This document shows, one piece after another, positions 23,664 through 34,919 of a DNA stretch of 64,000 bases. This DNA is from DASRDR01 sp044867785 (GTDB lineage: Bacteria; Methylomirabilota; Methylomirabilia; Rokubacteriales; DASRDR01). The stretch lies in the NCBI GenBank assembly GCA_044867785.1, contig JBIOVM010000027.1, positions 11,377-75,376 on the forward strand, given 5' to 3'. Positions within the stretch are counted from its first letter, which is position 1. Every line of letters begins with the position of its first letter. The notes under the pieces were generated by a model. That model did not search any database. It had not been told where the DNA came from and worked only from the letters and a program-made list of their open reading frames with translations. The position numbers and the translations under genes are program-made.

Positions 23664-24653
23664 CTAGGGGACGAACGCGTTCGTGTAGAACGCGGCCGCG
23701 GGCAGCGTCCCGGGTACGTCGTGATACCGCCGTCCTAGCTTCAGCATCGCCTCCCAGTCCTCGGGCGGGCCGTACCCGACCCGCCGACGCGCGTTCGCGG
23801 GGCTGAACAGGAACGACAGATCGACGGCGAGCTGCTGCCGGGCCGTCGAGACGTCGACCAGGGGCGCGAGCACCCCCAGCGCACGGACCGCCGCCTCCGG
23901 ATCCCGGGCGGCCTCCTCGAGGCCCCGGATACTGGCGGCGACGACCTTGCGAACCATGTCGGGCCGGTCCCGCAGCGTGTCCTCGTGCGCCACGATCGTG
24001 AAGCCGATCGACGGCACGCCCAACTCCGCGAACGTCAGCACCTTCGTCCGGACACCACGAAGCCCGAGGGTCACGGGGATGTCCGCCGCGCTTCCGAGAA
24101 CGGCGTCGACCTGCCGCTGCGCGAGCGCGGACATCTTCGCCTTGGGGTCCATGTGCACCAGCCGGATGGCCTCGGTGCGGAGGCCGTTCGCCGCAACCAC
24201 CGCGGGCCAGATCTGCGTGTGCCCGTCTCCGGGAGTGACCCCGAGGGTCCGGCCCTCCAGGTCCCGGGCGGCGCGGATGCCCGTCTCCTCCAGCGAGACC
24301 AGAGCGAACGAGGACACTCCGAGCAGGGTCGCGACCGACCGGATCGGGACGCCTCGAGCCACACTCAGCATCAGCGTGAAGCCGTCCACGAAGCCGAAGG
24401 TGTCCGCTTTCGCGCCGACGGCCTGCACGGTGATCGCGGACCCGCGTCCCTCGAGGAGGTCGATGTCCACCCCAACGCTCTCGAAGTGCCCGCGCGCCGC
24501 GGCGAGGGCGAAGGGCGCCTGGATCCCGCGCCAGTACCAGTTCATGCGGAAGGGAACCTTCTCGCCTGCCTGGACGCGATGCTCCCCGATCGCTCCGAGC
24601 GCCACGATCGTGACGGCGATCATCGCCACGACCCGCCTGCCCGCCTGTCTCAA
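23664..24653 (-). CDS. NMT1/THI5-like ABC transporter substrate-binding protein
   Basis: 329 aa with a signal peptide (MRQAGRRVVAMIAVTIVALG, then AIGEHRVQA). The mature sequence PFRMNWYWRGIQAPFALAAA, RGHFESVGVDIDLLEGRGS and AVGAKADTFGFVDGFTLMLS is characteristic of the nitrate/sulfonate/pyrimidine-precursor binding family. The start is TTG at 24653: GGAGGAG lies 4 nt before it and TTGA overlaps the stop of the upstream gene. It is coupled to one of the acyl-adenylate-like paralogues, and no permease or ATPase gene is adjacent. Confidence 0.88.
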   Translation of the reverse strand: MRQAGRRVVAMIAVTIVALGAIGEHRVQAGEKVPFRMNWYWRGIQAPFALAAARGHFESVGVDIDLLEGRGSAITVQAVGAKADTFGFVDGFTLMLSVARGVPIRSVATLLGVSSFALVSLEETGIRAARDLEGRTLGVTPGDGHTQIWPAVVAANGLRTEAIRLVHMDPKAKMSALAQRQVDAVLGSAADIPVTLGLRGVRTKVLTFAELGVPSIGFTIVAHEDTLRDRPDMVRKVVAASIRGLEEAARDPEAAVRALGVLAPLVDVSTARQQLAVDLSFLFSPANARRRVGYGPPEDWEAMLKLGRRYHDVPGTLPAAAFYTNAFVP

Positions 24654-26296
24654 GGCTCCTCCCCCGCTGCCCGGAAGACCGGGCCGCGCTCGGCCGTGAT
24701 CCGGTGAACGTGCTGGATCTTGCCGCCCGCGGTGACGTAGGGGGGCCGCCGCTCGACGGTCAGCCAGCTCGGCTCCCGCCAGAGCCAGTCGAACGGGAGA
24801 CCGGCCTCGCGGGTCATCGCCAGGAAGGCATCCGTCGCCGCGCGCGGCTCGACCATCCTCACCGCGGGGTCGATGAGAAGGCGGATCCGCGGAGTCCCCG
24901 CCTCGACGGTGGCGTCCTCCTCGACCAGCTGGTAGTCGGTCGGTCCTCCGCCGAATCGCTGGGGCAGGACCACCTCGAACAGCCGGACCAGCGGTTCGGG
25001 CGCGAGCGGAATCCCGGCGATCTTCAGCTTCTCGAAGCTCCGGACCGAGTGCACGTGCGTGGTCCAGCCGACGGTCCCGAGCGCGCAGCCGCACGCGCGA
25101 CGCTCGAGCGCCCCCCGGTCACCCAGTGACACGTTCAGGAGGACGAAGGGCCACGCCTCAGCGAGGGATGTCACCAGGAGGGCGTCGGCGGGCAGGCCCG
25201 CCCGGGTGTTCTCGGACCCGGCCTGGATGATGGCGACCCGGTCAGTGTGGATATGCATGTCGTCGGAGCGCGCCGGCGTCAGGCAGCCGCAGGCGAGCAT
25301 GCCGGACTCCATGGAGCCGTATCCCGGCACCGCCACCGCTCCCGAGCGCCGGATCGCGGCGAGCCGGCCCGGGGTCAGCGGCTCGGCAGTCGCGTCAAAC
25401 TGGACGCCGGCGAGATCCATCCCCGCTCGCTCCGCGGCCTGGCACAGGCTCACGACGGCGCTCGCGGGGGCCCGGAGATGCGGTGTCTGTCCGGCCTCAC
25501 GGACGCCGCGCACCCAGGCGAGGATCGGCTGCGGGTCGCTGAGTGGGGCGAACTCGGGGCGCGGCCACGGCTTGCCCCCGGCGTGGCTCGTCCAGCGGGC
25601 CAGGCGCGTGAGCCACTGGTCGGCCGGGACCGGCCAGATCCGGGGGTCGACCCGGGTGAAGTACCGGTCGGGTCCGTAGCCGGGCCCGCACATGCGAGCG
25701 AGCCACATCACGGTGCTGAGCCGCAACCAGCCCCACTCCGCGTGAAGCCAGCCGAACCCGCCTCGAGCGTGAAGCGGCAGCATCGCGGCGAGCGCGGTGT
25801 CGATCATGAGCGCCCGATAGCGGGCCACGCGCCGGACTCCGCGCTCGGGCCATCCCGGGGACCGGACCCGCCAGGTCCGCGCGCGGAGCCGCTCGATGTC
25901 GACGGCGATGCGGGTCGCGCCTCTCGTCACCTCCCGCCGCCGTCGGAGCTCCGGGTCCGTCAGGTACACGCCGGCCCGGTAGAGGCCGGCCAGCGCGGCG
26001 TCGAGCCCATCCGCCCGCACCATGCGCTCGAGGTCACCGTACTCGCAGCCCGCCTCCCGGAGGAGCGCGCGATACGGGCTTTCGGGGTTGGCGAACACCA
26101 GCGACCGGACGAGGGCAAGAAAGCTCTCCTCGCGCGCAGCGAGACGGACCCCGACGACCAGCCGCGCCCGGTCGGGCGTCAGGGGGTGGCGGAGGTACCA
26201 GCCGAGCGCACCGAGGAAGGCAGCCCCGCGGGCGAGGTCACCGGCCGAGGAAAGGCGCCGCGGCGCTCCACGGCTCATCCGGCGCTCGCCCAGCAT
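24650..26296 (-). CDS. LuxE/PaaK-like acyl-adenylate family protein, diverged nucleotide motif
   Basis: 548 aa. It aligns along its length with the divergently transcribed neighbour at 26361-27983: both have ARE(E/T)xFLxLVR, AGCEYGDLE, GVYLT, a central GYGCL or ACGCL element, LPADALLVTSL-type text, HSVRSFEKL and GGGPTDYQLVEE. The fold is that of phenylacetate-CoA ligase/acyl-protein synthetase-like enzymes. The neighbour has a TSGSRG phosphate-binding motif; here the matching stretch reads RSPGWPERGVRRV, so adenylation may be lost. The ATG at 26296 or an in-frame ATG at 26278 could be used. The 3' end overlaps the binding-protein gene. Confidence 0.75.
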   Translation of the reverse strand: MLGERRMSRGAPRRLSSAGDLARGAAFLGALGWYLRHPLTPDRARLVVGVRLAAREESFLALVRSLVFANPESPYRALLREAGCEYGDLERMVRADGLDAALAGLYRAGVYLTDPELRRRREVTRGATRIAVDIERLRARTWRVRSPGWPERGVRRVARYRALMIDTALAAMLPLHARGGFGWLHAEWGWLRLSTVMWLARMCGPGYGPDRYFTRVDPRIWPVPADQWLTRLARWTSHAGGKPWPRPEFAPLSDPQPILAWVRGVREAGQTPHLRAPASAVVSLCQAAERAGMDLAGVQFDATAEPLTPGRLAAIRRSGAVAVPGYGSMESGMLACGCLTPARSDDMHIHTDRVAIIQAGSENTRAGLPADALLVTSLAEAWPFVLLNVSLGDRGALERRACGCALGTVGWTTHVHSVRSFEKLKIAGIPLAPEPLVRLFEVVLPQRFGGGPTDYQLVEEDATVEAGTPRIRLLIDPAVRMVEPRAATDAFLAMTREAGLPFDWLWREPSWLTVERRPPYVTAGGKIQHVHRITAERGPVFRAAGEEP

Positions 26297-26317
26297 CGCC
26301 CCAACATGCTCGCGGGG

Positions 26318-26353
26318 ATTCTAAGTCGAGTACAACCCCGCATGCCATATAAT
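26318..26353. promoter_or_regulatory. Divergent promoter pair between the two acyl-adenylate-like genes
   Basis: On the plus strand TATAAT (26348-26353) is 7 nt before the GTG start of the right-hand gene. On the minus strand TAGAAT (26323-26318) is about 21 nt before the ATG at 26296. The two -35 zones share the same 24 bp, so the genes may be co-regulated or compete. Neither -35 is a good match. Confidence 0.55.
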
Positions 26354-26360
26354 CCGCCCC

Positions 26361-27983
26361 GTGCCGGGCCGGATTCCCTGGGACGAGGCGCGGGCCGGGA
26401 GTCGGCTCCTGCGTGGGCTCCCGTCGTTCCTCCGCCACCCGCTGACCCTCGCCGACGCGCGCTCGATCCTGGCGCACCGACTCCGGAGCCGCGAAACGGA
26501 TTTCCTCACGCTCGTCCGGCGAGTCGCGTACGAGCGGCCCGGCAGCCTTTACCAGCGCTTGCTGGCCTTCGCTGGCTGCGAGTACGGCGACCTCGAGGGG
26601 CTGGTTCGCCGCGAGGGAGTGGAAGGCGCGCTCCGGGAGCTCCTGCGCCACGGCGTCTACCTGACGGTCGACGAGTTCAAGGGTCGCCAGCCGCTCCGGC
26701 GCGGCCCGCTCACGTGGGAGGTCTCTCCCGGGACCCTCCAGAATCCCTGGTCGAAGTTCCACCTGGCGTCACGGACCAGCGGGAGCCGCGGCGCGGCGAC
26801 CCCGGTGCTGATCGACCTGGCGTTCATCCGGGACCGCGCCGTCGACACCGCGATCGCCCTCGCGGCGCGGGGCGCGGTCGGGTGGGTCCACGGGTTCTGG
26901 GGCATCCCGGGCGGCTCGGCGATCGTGCGCGTGCTGGAGTTCAGCGGGTTCGGAGCCCGGCCGGCGCGTTGGTTCTCCCAGATCCCCGTCGACGCTCCCG
27001 GACTCGACCCGCGGTACCGGTGGAGCGCTCGCTTGATCCGGGGGGCCAGCCTCCTGGCGGGGACGCCGATCCCGTCGCCCGCGCACGTCCCCCTGGCTGA
27101 CCCCGCGCCCATCCTCCGCTGGCTCGTGGACACCCTTCGGGCCGGGCGCGTCCCGCACCTGCACACCTTCGCCAGCTCGGTCGTCCGGGTCTGCGAGGCG
27201 GCGTGGGCGGCCGGCATGGATCTGCGAGGCGCCCAGTTCACGCTGGCGAGCGAGCCCACCACGACGGCCCGCCTCGCGGCGGTGCAGCGCACGGGAGCGG
27301 GCGCCCAGCCCTGCTACGCCATCACCGACTTCGGCATCATCGGCTACGGCTGCCTGTCGCCCAGCGCGCCCGACGACGTGCATCTCTTCGAGGATCTGAA
27401 CGCCGTGATCCAGGCGGACGCCGCGACACCTGCGCTCCCGGCCGGCAGCCTTCTGGTCACGTCGCTCAGACCCACGGCCCCGTTCGTGCTCCTGAACGTG
27501 TCGGCCGGCGACCGGGCGCTCCAGGAGGCGCGGGAGTGCGGATGTCCGCTCGCGGCCGCCGGGTGGAGCCGGCACCTCCATTCGATCCGGAGCTTCGAGA
27601 AGCTCACGGCCGGCGGGATGACGTTCCTCGATACGGACCTGGTCCGGGTGCTCGAGGACACGCTGCCCGCACGGCTGGGCGGCGGCCCCACCGACTACCA
27701 GCTGGTCGAGGAGGAGTCCCCCGAAGGACGGCCTCGGCTCCTTCTGCTCGTGCACCCTCGCGTGGGCCCGGTGGACGAGCGCGCGGCCGTGGACGTCTTA
27801 CTCAGCGGGATCGGCACCGGCAGCGGCGTGGAGCGGGTGATGGAGCTGGCGTGGCGTGAGGCCGGGTTCCTGCGGGTCGCGCGTCAAGCCCCGCGCAGCA
27901 CCCCCCTCGGGAAGATCCTGCACCTGCACACCGAGCGCCGCCACTCCGCGCCGCGCGCCCGGGAGCACCCGGCGGGCCGTTAG
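26361..27983 (+). CDS. LuxE/PaaK-like acyl-adenylate family protein
   Basis: 540 aa, GTG start with no ribosome site and a perfect TATAAT ending 8 nt upstream, so probably leaderless. The adenylate-forming motif is at 139-144 (HLASRTSGSRGAATPVLIDL). Later elements are LASEPTTTARLAAVQRTGAG, FGIIGYGCLSPSAPDDVHLF, SLLVTSLRPTAPFVLLNVSA, ECGCPLAAAGWSRHLHSIRS and GKILHLHTERR. The Gly-Cys-Gly/Cys motif and final GKI resemble acyl-protein synthetases and phenylacetate-CoA ligases. The likely role is activation of a carboxylic acid to an acyl-AMP or thioester. No carrier protein is nearby. Confidence 0.78.
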   Translation: MPGRIPWDEARAGSRLLRGLPSFLRHPLTLADARSILAHRLRSRETDFLTLVRRVAYERPGSLYQRLLAFAGCEYGDLEGLVRREGVEGALRELLRHGVYLTVDEFKGRQPLRRGPLTWEVSPGTLQNPWSKFHLASRTSGSRGAATPVLIDLAFIRDRAVDTAIALAARGAVGWVHGFWGIPGGSAIVRVLEFSGFGARPARWFSQIPVDAPGLDPRYRWSARLIRGASLLAGTPIPSPAHVPLADPAPILRWLVDTLRAGRVPHLHTFASSVVRVCEAAWAAGMDLRGAQFTLASEPTTTARLAAVQRTGAGAQPCYAITDFGIIGYGCLSPSAPDDVHLFEDLNAVIQADAATPALPAGSLLVTSLRPTAPFVLLNVSAGDRALQEARECGCPLAAAGWSRHLHSIRSFEKLTAGGMTFLDTDLVRVLEDTLPARLGGGPTDYQLVEEESPEGRPRLLLLVHPRVGPVDERAAVDVLLSGIGTGSGVERVMELAWREAGFLRVARQAPRSTPLGKILHLHTERRHSAPRAREHPAGR

Positions 27984-28005
27984 CCGCGCCCGCTTCGGCC
28001 CGCGC

Positions 28006-28018
28006 GCCGGTAACCGGC
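28006..28018. terminator. Short palindrome between convergent genes
   Basis: GCCGGTAACCGGC is a 13-nt palindrome (6-bp arms around a single A) in the 56-nt gap between the convergent acyl-adenylate-like gene and trpB2. A nearby CCGCGCCCGCTTCGGCCCGC could also fold. There is no T-run, so a terminator role is only suggested by position. Confidence 0.3.
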
Positions 28019-28039
28019 CCCGCGGGTCCGCATCCGACG

Positions 28040-29404
28040 TCAGACCTCGATCTGCGGTAAACCGGCCAGAGCGGCCTTCACCTGCTCGGCCGGGTACTCG
28101 AAGTCCTCGAGCTTGCCGGTCATGTACCGCTCGTACGCCGAGAGGTCGAAGTGGCCGTGCCCGCAGAGGTTGAACGCGATGACCTTCCGGTCGCCCGAGG
28201 CCTTGCAGCGCAGCGCCTCGTCGATGACCACCCGGATCGCATGGGCCGCCTCGGGCGCCGGCAGGATGCCCTCGCTGCCCGCGAACACGAGCGCCGCCTC
28301 GAAGGTCGGGTTCTGGTGGACGGCGACGGCCTCGATGGCCTTCCCGTCGTAGAGGGCGCACACGAGCGGCGCCATGCCGTGGTACCGGAGCCCGCCGGCG
28401 TGGATCGGCGCCGGGATGAAGGAGTGCCCCAGCGTGTACATCTTGACGAGCGGCGTCATCTGGCCGGTGTCCCCGAAGTCGTAGACGTACCGACCCCGCG
28501 TGAGGCTGGGCGCGGCCTGGGGCTCGACGGCGATGACGCGGAGATCCTTCCGACGCCCGCTCAGCTTGTCCTGGAGGAAGGGAAACGCGAAGCCGCCGAA
28601 GTTCGAGCCGCCCCCGACGCACCCGACCAGGATGTCGGGCCGGTCACCGGCCATCTCGAGCTGTCGCTGCGCCTCCAGCCCGATGACGGTCTGATGCGTG
28701 AGCACGTGATTGAGCACCGAGCCCAGCGAGTACTTCGTGTCCTCGCGCTGGGCCGCGTCTTCGACCGCCTCCGAGATCGCGATCCCGAGACTTCCCGGCG
28801 ACTTCGGATCCTTCGCCAGCACCGCGCGCCCCGCCGCGGTCTCCGGCGACGGGCTCGGCACCACCTTGCCGCCCCACGCTTCCATCATCAGCCGTCGGTA
28901 CGGCTTCTGATCGTAGGACACGCGGACCATGTAGACCTTGCACTCGATGCCGAAGAGCTGGCACGCGAACGAAAGCGCCGAGCCCCACTGCCCCGCTCCC
29001 GTCTCCGTCGTGATGCGCCGGACTCCTTCCTGATGGTTGTAGTAGGCCTGGGCGACAGCGGTGTTCGGCTTGTGGCTCCCCGCCGGCGAGACGCCCTCCC
29101 ACTTGTAGTAGATCCGCGCGGGCGTCCCCAAGGCCTTCTCGAGGCGATGCGCCCGGTAGAGGGGCGTGGGCCGCCAGAGCCGGTACACGTCGCGCACGGG
29201 CTCCGGGATGTCGATCCAGCGCTCTTGGCTGACCTCCTGCTTGATGATCTCCATCGGGAACAGCGGCGCGAGGTCCTGCGGACCGATCGGCTGGAGGGTC
29301 CCCGGATGGATCACGGGCGGCAACGGCACCGGGAGGTCCGCCTGGATGTTGTACCAGCGACTCGGAAGGTCCTTCTCGTCGAGCAGGAACTTGGTCTGGG
29401 GCAC
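28040..29404 (-). CDS. trpB: Tryptophan synthase beta chain-like protein, TrpB2 type
   Basis: 454 aa, the longer TrpB2 form. The PLP lysine is K112 in AGSHKPNTAVAQAYYN; TETGAGQWGSALSFACQLFG and the phosphate loop GCVGGGSNFGGFAFPF complete the active site. TrpB2 enzymes make tryptophan from serine and free indole, or serve as standalone dehydratase-like enzymes, and need no TrpA. The GTG at 29404 has AAGGAGG 5 nt upstream. No other trp gene is present. The upstream neighbour is a ParB-fold protein whose relatives include free-serine kinases, which hints at serine as a shared substrate (inference). Confidence 0.92.
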   Translation of the reverse strand: MPQTKFLLDEKDLPSRWYNIQADLPVPLPPVIHPGTLQPIGPQDLAPLFPMEIIKQEVSQERWIDIPEPVRDVYRLWRPTPLYRAHRLEKALGTPARIYYKWEGVSPAGSHKPNTAVAQAYYNHQEGVRRITTETGAGQWGSALSFACQLFGIECKVYMVRVSYDQKPYRRLMMEAWGGKVVPSPSPETAAGRAVLAKDPKSPGSLGIAISEAVEDAAQREDTKYSLGSVLNHVLTHQTVIGLEAQRQLEMAGDRPDILVGCVGGGSNFGGFAFPFLQDKLSGRRKDLRVIAVEPQAAPSLTRGRYVYDFGDTGQMTPLVKMYTLGHSFIPAPIHAGGLRYHGMAPLVCALYDGKAIEAVAVHQNPTFEAALVFAGSEGILPAPEAAHAIRVVIDEALRCKASGDRKVIAFNLCGHGHFDLSAYERYMTGKLEDFEYPAEQVKAALAGLPQIEV

Positions 29405-29415
29405 AGAGACCTCCT

Positions 29416-30372
29416 TCAAGCTTGGCGATCTTGGCAATCTTGGTAGTCTTGCGAGCATTGCCGGGATGGAGCGCCCGGGTCCGACGGCGGGATCGCGAGG
29501 TCGGCCCGCGCGAGCGCGTCCGCGTACGCCCGGCGGCTCGCCTCGTCCGCGAAGAGCCGATCCGGCGCTCGGTAGCCGGCGACCTGCCAGAGCCGTTCGG
29601 GATACCGGCGGTCGACCGAGAGCCCGGCGCCGAGGCACAGGAACAGCCGGGCGCGCTCGTGCTCCAGCCGAGCGACGAGACTGTCTCGCGACCCGCCCAG
29701 GGCAGCCAGGGGAATGTCGAGCCCGACCACGCGGTACGGGAGCACGAACCGCGTGGACTTGGGAGGCCAGAGCGCCCCGTCGGCTCGCCGCCGGACGGTG
29801 GCCTTGTCCATCGCCGGCGGCCGCAGCACCACGACCTCTGCCGACTGAAGCCATGGCCCCACGGCTTCCTCTTCGACCAGGCGCGCGCGCACGGCGTGCC
29901 CGTTCGACGAGAGCAGGCGCTCCAGCGTCTGGACCAGGCCATGGGCCTCGAGCGCTCCGGCGCCCGGCCGCGTGTAGACCCGTCCCGCGTAGTGGCATCG
30001 AAGCCCGGGAGACCCGCCGCGCTCGAGGCCGAGAGCGCGCCGCGCGTGGTCGAACGCCGGCTGGGCGACGCCCTCGAGGACCCGGCACCAGGTCCCGACG
30101 CGCACGCTCGGCGCGTCGAGCTCGACCCGCTGTACGAGGGCCCAGCGCGCGCCGAGATCGCGGGCGAGGACGACCGCGCGGTGAGTGCCGTCGAGGATGA
30201 GCCCCGAGCCGGCGTCGACGATGAGCGGCCACGACAGCACACCCGCCTCGAGGAGCAGGTCCCTCACTCCGGCCTCCGCGGGCGCCGACGTCTGCTCGTG
30301 CGGGCGGAGATCGGCGAGCGGGAGAACGGCCAAGCTCGCTCGAACGTCGTCCGCAGATTCCATGCGCTCCAT
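29416..30372 (-). CDS. ParB/Srx-fold N-terminal domain protein (SerK/SbnI-like?)
   Basis: 318 aa. The N-terminal ~110 residues look like the ParB/sulfiredoxin fold: LAVLPLADLRPHEQTSAPAE, then SWPLIVDAGSGLILDGTHRA. The DGTHR motif (61-65) preceded by an acidic E33 is the pattern of free-serine kinases SerK and SbnI rather than of chromosome-partition ParB. The C-terminal ~200 residues (PYRVVGLDIPLAALGGSRDS, LFLCLGAGLSVDRRYPERLW) are not recognised. The last residues (SQDYQDCQDRQA) are encoded by a 9-bp tandem repeat. Lies directly upstream of trpB2. Confidence 0.65.
   Translation of the reverse strand: MERMESADDVRASLAVLPLADLRPHEQTSAPAEAGVRDLLLEAGVLSWPLIVDAGSGLILDGTHRAVVLARDLGARWALVQRVELDAPSVRVGTWCRVLEGVAQPAFDHARRALGLERGGSPGLRCHYAGRVYTRPGAGALEAHGLVQTLERLLSSNGHAVRARLVEEEAVGPWLQSAEVVVLRPPAMDKATVRRRADGALWPPKSTRFVLPYRVVGLDIPLAALGGSRDSLVARLEHERARLFLCLGAGLSVDRRYPERLWQVAGYRAPDRLFADEASRRAYADALARADLAIPPSDPGAPSRQCSQDYQDCQDRQA
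29421..29456. repeat. Imperfect 9-bp tandem repeat
   Basis: Four units: CTTGGCGAT, CTTGGCAAT, CTTGGTAGT and CTTGCGAGC. It forms the 3' end of the ParB-fold gene on the minus strand and lies 17 nt ahead of the trpB2 start codon. Copy-number change would keep the reading frame of the ParB-fold protein and would alter spacing to the trpB2 ribosome site only on its upstream side. Confidence 0.7.
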
Positions 30373-30402
30373 GGGGTCTCGCGCGACGGGGTCGGCCGGC
30401 GG

Positions 30403-31734
30403 TCAGCGCCCGCGCAGAGCCCGGCGGGCTTCCTCGGTGACGTCGCTCTCGGGGAAGTCGCGGACCAGCTGGTTCCAGACCTGGCGGGCGTCGGCTTCCC
30501 GCTTCTGCGCGCGGTACGCGAGGCCGAGCCGCAGCAGGGCCAGCGGCGTGTCCTTGCCGGTCGGGTCGAGGTCGGCGGCCTTCCGGTACGCCTGGGCGGC
30601 GCGCTCGAAGTCCCGCGCCGCGTAGTACGCCTCGCCGATCCGGAACTGCGCGGGCGCGACGAGCGGGTCGGAGGGGAATCGCTGGACCAGCTCCTCGAAG
30701 TCGAGCACGGCCTGTCCGCGCTCGCCCTTGTCCCAGCTCTGCATGGCGCGGGTGAACAGCTCGCGGGCCGGGGACGACCCGCCGGCCGTGGCCACCGCGC
30801 TGGCGCGGGCCTTCGGCTCGCGCGACGCCATCGCCGTCGCCGGGCGCTCCGGGGCCGCCGTCTTCGCCTCGCGCGCCGGCGTGCCCGCCTTCGCCGGCGC
30901 GCGCGCCTCGTCCGAAGGCGGACGGGCCGGAGTCGCGGTCTTCGGCTCCGGCGCCGCCCCGGCCGTCTTCGCGGCGGGCGACGCGCGCTCCGGCGCGGGC
31001 GCGGGAGGCGGAGCGCTCGCCGGCGTGACCGGACGCGACGCGGCGGGTTCCGCCTTGGCCTCGCCGCCGGCCGCGGGGGGCGCCGGGCTCCGGGGAGTCC
31101 GCGCGAGGCCCAGCATCGCCGGCGGAGTCAGGTCGGCGCCCGCCGCGCCGGTCGTCGCGGCGCCCGGCGCCGAGGAGCCCCCCGCCCCGGCGTCTTCGGC
31201 GGACCCCGGAGCCGCCGCCCTGGCGGGCCCGCCCGGCCGCGCGCTGCGTCCGGTGGGCGCCGGCGAGCTCTCGAGGACGCGCGCCAGCTGGCTCTCGATG
31301 CCGGTGACGGCGAGCTCGACCCGACGCAGCGCCTGGCCCTGCTCGGCCGCGCGCTTGTCGAGGACGTCGATGCGCCGCGCCTGGGCGTCGAGCACCTCGA
31401 CCTGGCGCTGCAGGTCGTGGCGCGCCGACGCTTCCAGCGCGTTCCGGACGGCGTCCATCTCCGCTCGCGTCTCGCTCGCCGCGCGATCCGCGTGCTCGCG
31501 GCCGCCGCGCTGGACCGTCTCCACGAGGACCCGCAGCTCCGCGAGCTCCCCGCGGAGGCGGTCGACGTCCTGGCGGAGAAGGGCGACGGGATCGGTAGCC
31601 GCCTTGCCGTCGGCTCCGGCGCCGCCGCCGCCCAGGCCCGCGCACCCGCCGGCTCCCCCGGTGATCAGGATCGTCGCGACGGCGATGGCGGCGGCGCGTC
31701 GCGCGCTCCCGCCCCGAGCGAATGTCACGCGCAC
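30403..31734 (-). CDS. YbgF/CpoB-like lipoprotein with coiled coil and C-terminal TPRs
   Basis: 443 aa. The GTG start is followed by VRVTFARGGSARRAAAIAVA then ATILITGGAGGC, a lipoprotein signal. Residues ~45-140 are a coiled coil (LLRQDVDRLRGELAELRVLV, HDLQRQVEVLDAQARRIDVL), ~140-310 a long Ala/Pro-rich linker, and the C-terminal ~120 residues are TPRs (ELFTRAMQSWDKGERGQAVL, FRIGEAYYAARDFERAAQAY, YRAQKREADARQVWNQLVRD). This is the layout of Tol-Pal-associated CpoB, but no tol or pal gene is adjacent. The start is 6 nt from a promoter -10, so probably leaderless. Confidence 0.8.
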   Translation of the reverse strand: MRVTFARGGSARRAAAIAVATILITGGAGGCAGLGGGGAGADGKAATDPVALLRQDVDRLRGELAELRVLVETVQRGGREHADRAASETRAEMDAVRNALEASARHDLQRQVEVLDAQARRIDVLDKRAAEQGQALRRVELAVTGIESQLARVLESSPAPTGRSARPGGPARAAAPGSAEDAGAGGSSAPGAATTGAAGADLTPPAMLGLARTPRSPAPPAAGGEAKAEPAASRPVTPASAPPPAPAPERASPAAKTAGAAPEPKTATPARPPSDEARAPAKAGTPAREAKTAAPERPATAMASREPKARASAVATAGGSSPARELFTRAMQSWDKGERGQAVLDFEELVQRFPSDPLVAPAQFRIGEAYYAARDFERAAQAYRKAADLDPTGKDTPLALLRLGLAYRAQKREADARQVWNQLVRDFPESDVTEEARRALRGR

Positions 31735-31770
31735 GGTCGAACCGTAGCACCCGCGCCGTTTCGCGGTCAA
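31735..31770 (-). promoter_or_regulatory. Sigma70-like promoter of the CpoB-like gene
   Basis: Minus strand: TTGACC (31765-31770), 18-bp spacer, TACGGT (31741-31746), then 6 nt to the GTG at 31734. No Shine-Dalgarno is present between, consistent with leaderless translation. Confidence 0.65.
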
Positions 31771-31852
31771 CCAACGGGGCCACCAACGAGCCCACGGATC
31801 TGTCAGGATTCGCACAGTGGCCGCTCGGCGCGCCCCCGGCTAAGCTGACTCC

Positions 31853-33361
<1,509 letters not shown>

Positions 33362-33462
33362 CCTCCCGTGCGAGCGCAGTCGCCGGCGAGGTGACGCCGC
33401 GCCGGCCGCGGGCGGCGGTCAGCCCCGTACAGGTGACGTGGAAGGACGAAGAGGAGGGCCGG

Positions 33463-33797
33463 ATGGCAGGCTATTACGCGCCCGAGCATCTCGGGAAGTT
33501 CGGGTCGATCGCCCAAGGGAACCCCGACCTGGCGGAGAAGTTCTTCGCCTGGTACAACGCGGTCTTCGCCGAAGGCGCGCTGGGTGAGCGGGAGAAGGCG
33601 CTGATCGCGCTCGGCGTCGCCCACGCCGTGCAGTGCCCCTACTGCATCGACGCCTACACGAAGGCGTGTCTCGAGAAGGGCGCCGACCTCGAGCAGATGA
33701 CCGAGGCCGTGCACGTCGCCTCGGCCATCCGCGGCGGAGCCTCGCTGGTCCACGGCGTGCAGATGCTCGAGCACGTGCGTCACGCGGGCATGGGGTC

Positions 33798-33801
<4 letters not shown>
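33463..33801 (+). CDS. Carboxymuconolactone decarboxylase/AhpD-like protein (arsenosugar-cluster type)
   Basis: 112 aa. AhpD-like redox site C58-P-Y-C61 in GVAHAVQCPYCIDAYTKACL with a further C69. The starting MAGYYAPEHLGKFGSIAQGN is typical of the peroxidase-like proteins that accompany ArsS radical-SAM genes. GAGGAGGG precedes the ATG by 5 nt. The stop overlaps the arsS GTG by 4 nt, which supports a shared function in arsenosugar formation. The exact reaction is unknown. Confidence 0.88.

Positions 33802-34915
<1,114 letters not shown>

Positions 34916-34919
<4 letters not shown>

Noticed and set aside
30403..31734. Naming the lipoprotein gene cpoB/ybgF
   Set aside because: Architecture fits, but no tolQRAB or pal gene is adjacent and the linker is unusually long, so no symbol was given.
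28040..31795. A 1251-codon minus-strand frame that could be read as a TrpB fusion
   Set aside because: The trpB2 GTG has its own AAGGAGG, and the upstream part is an out-of-frame reading of the ParB-fold and CpoB-like genes.
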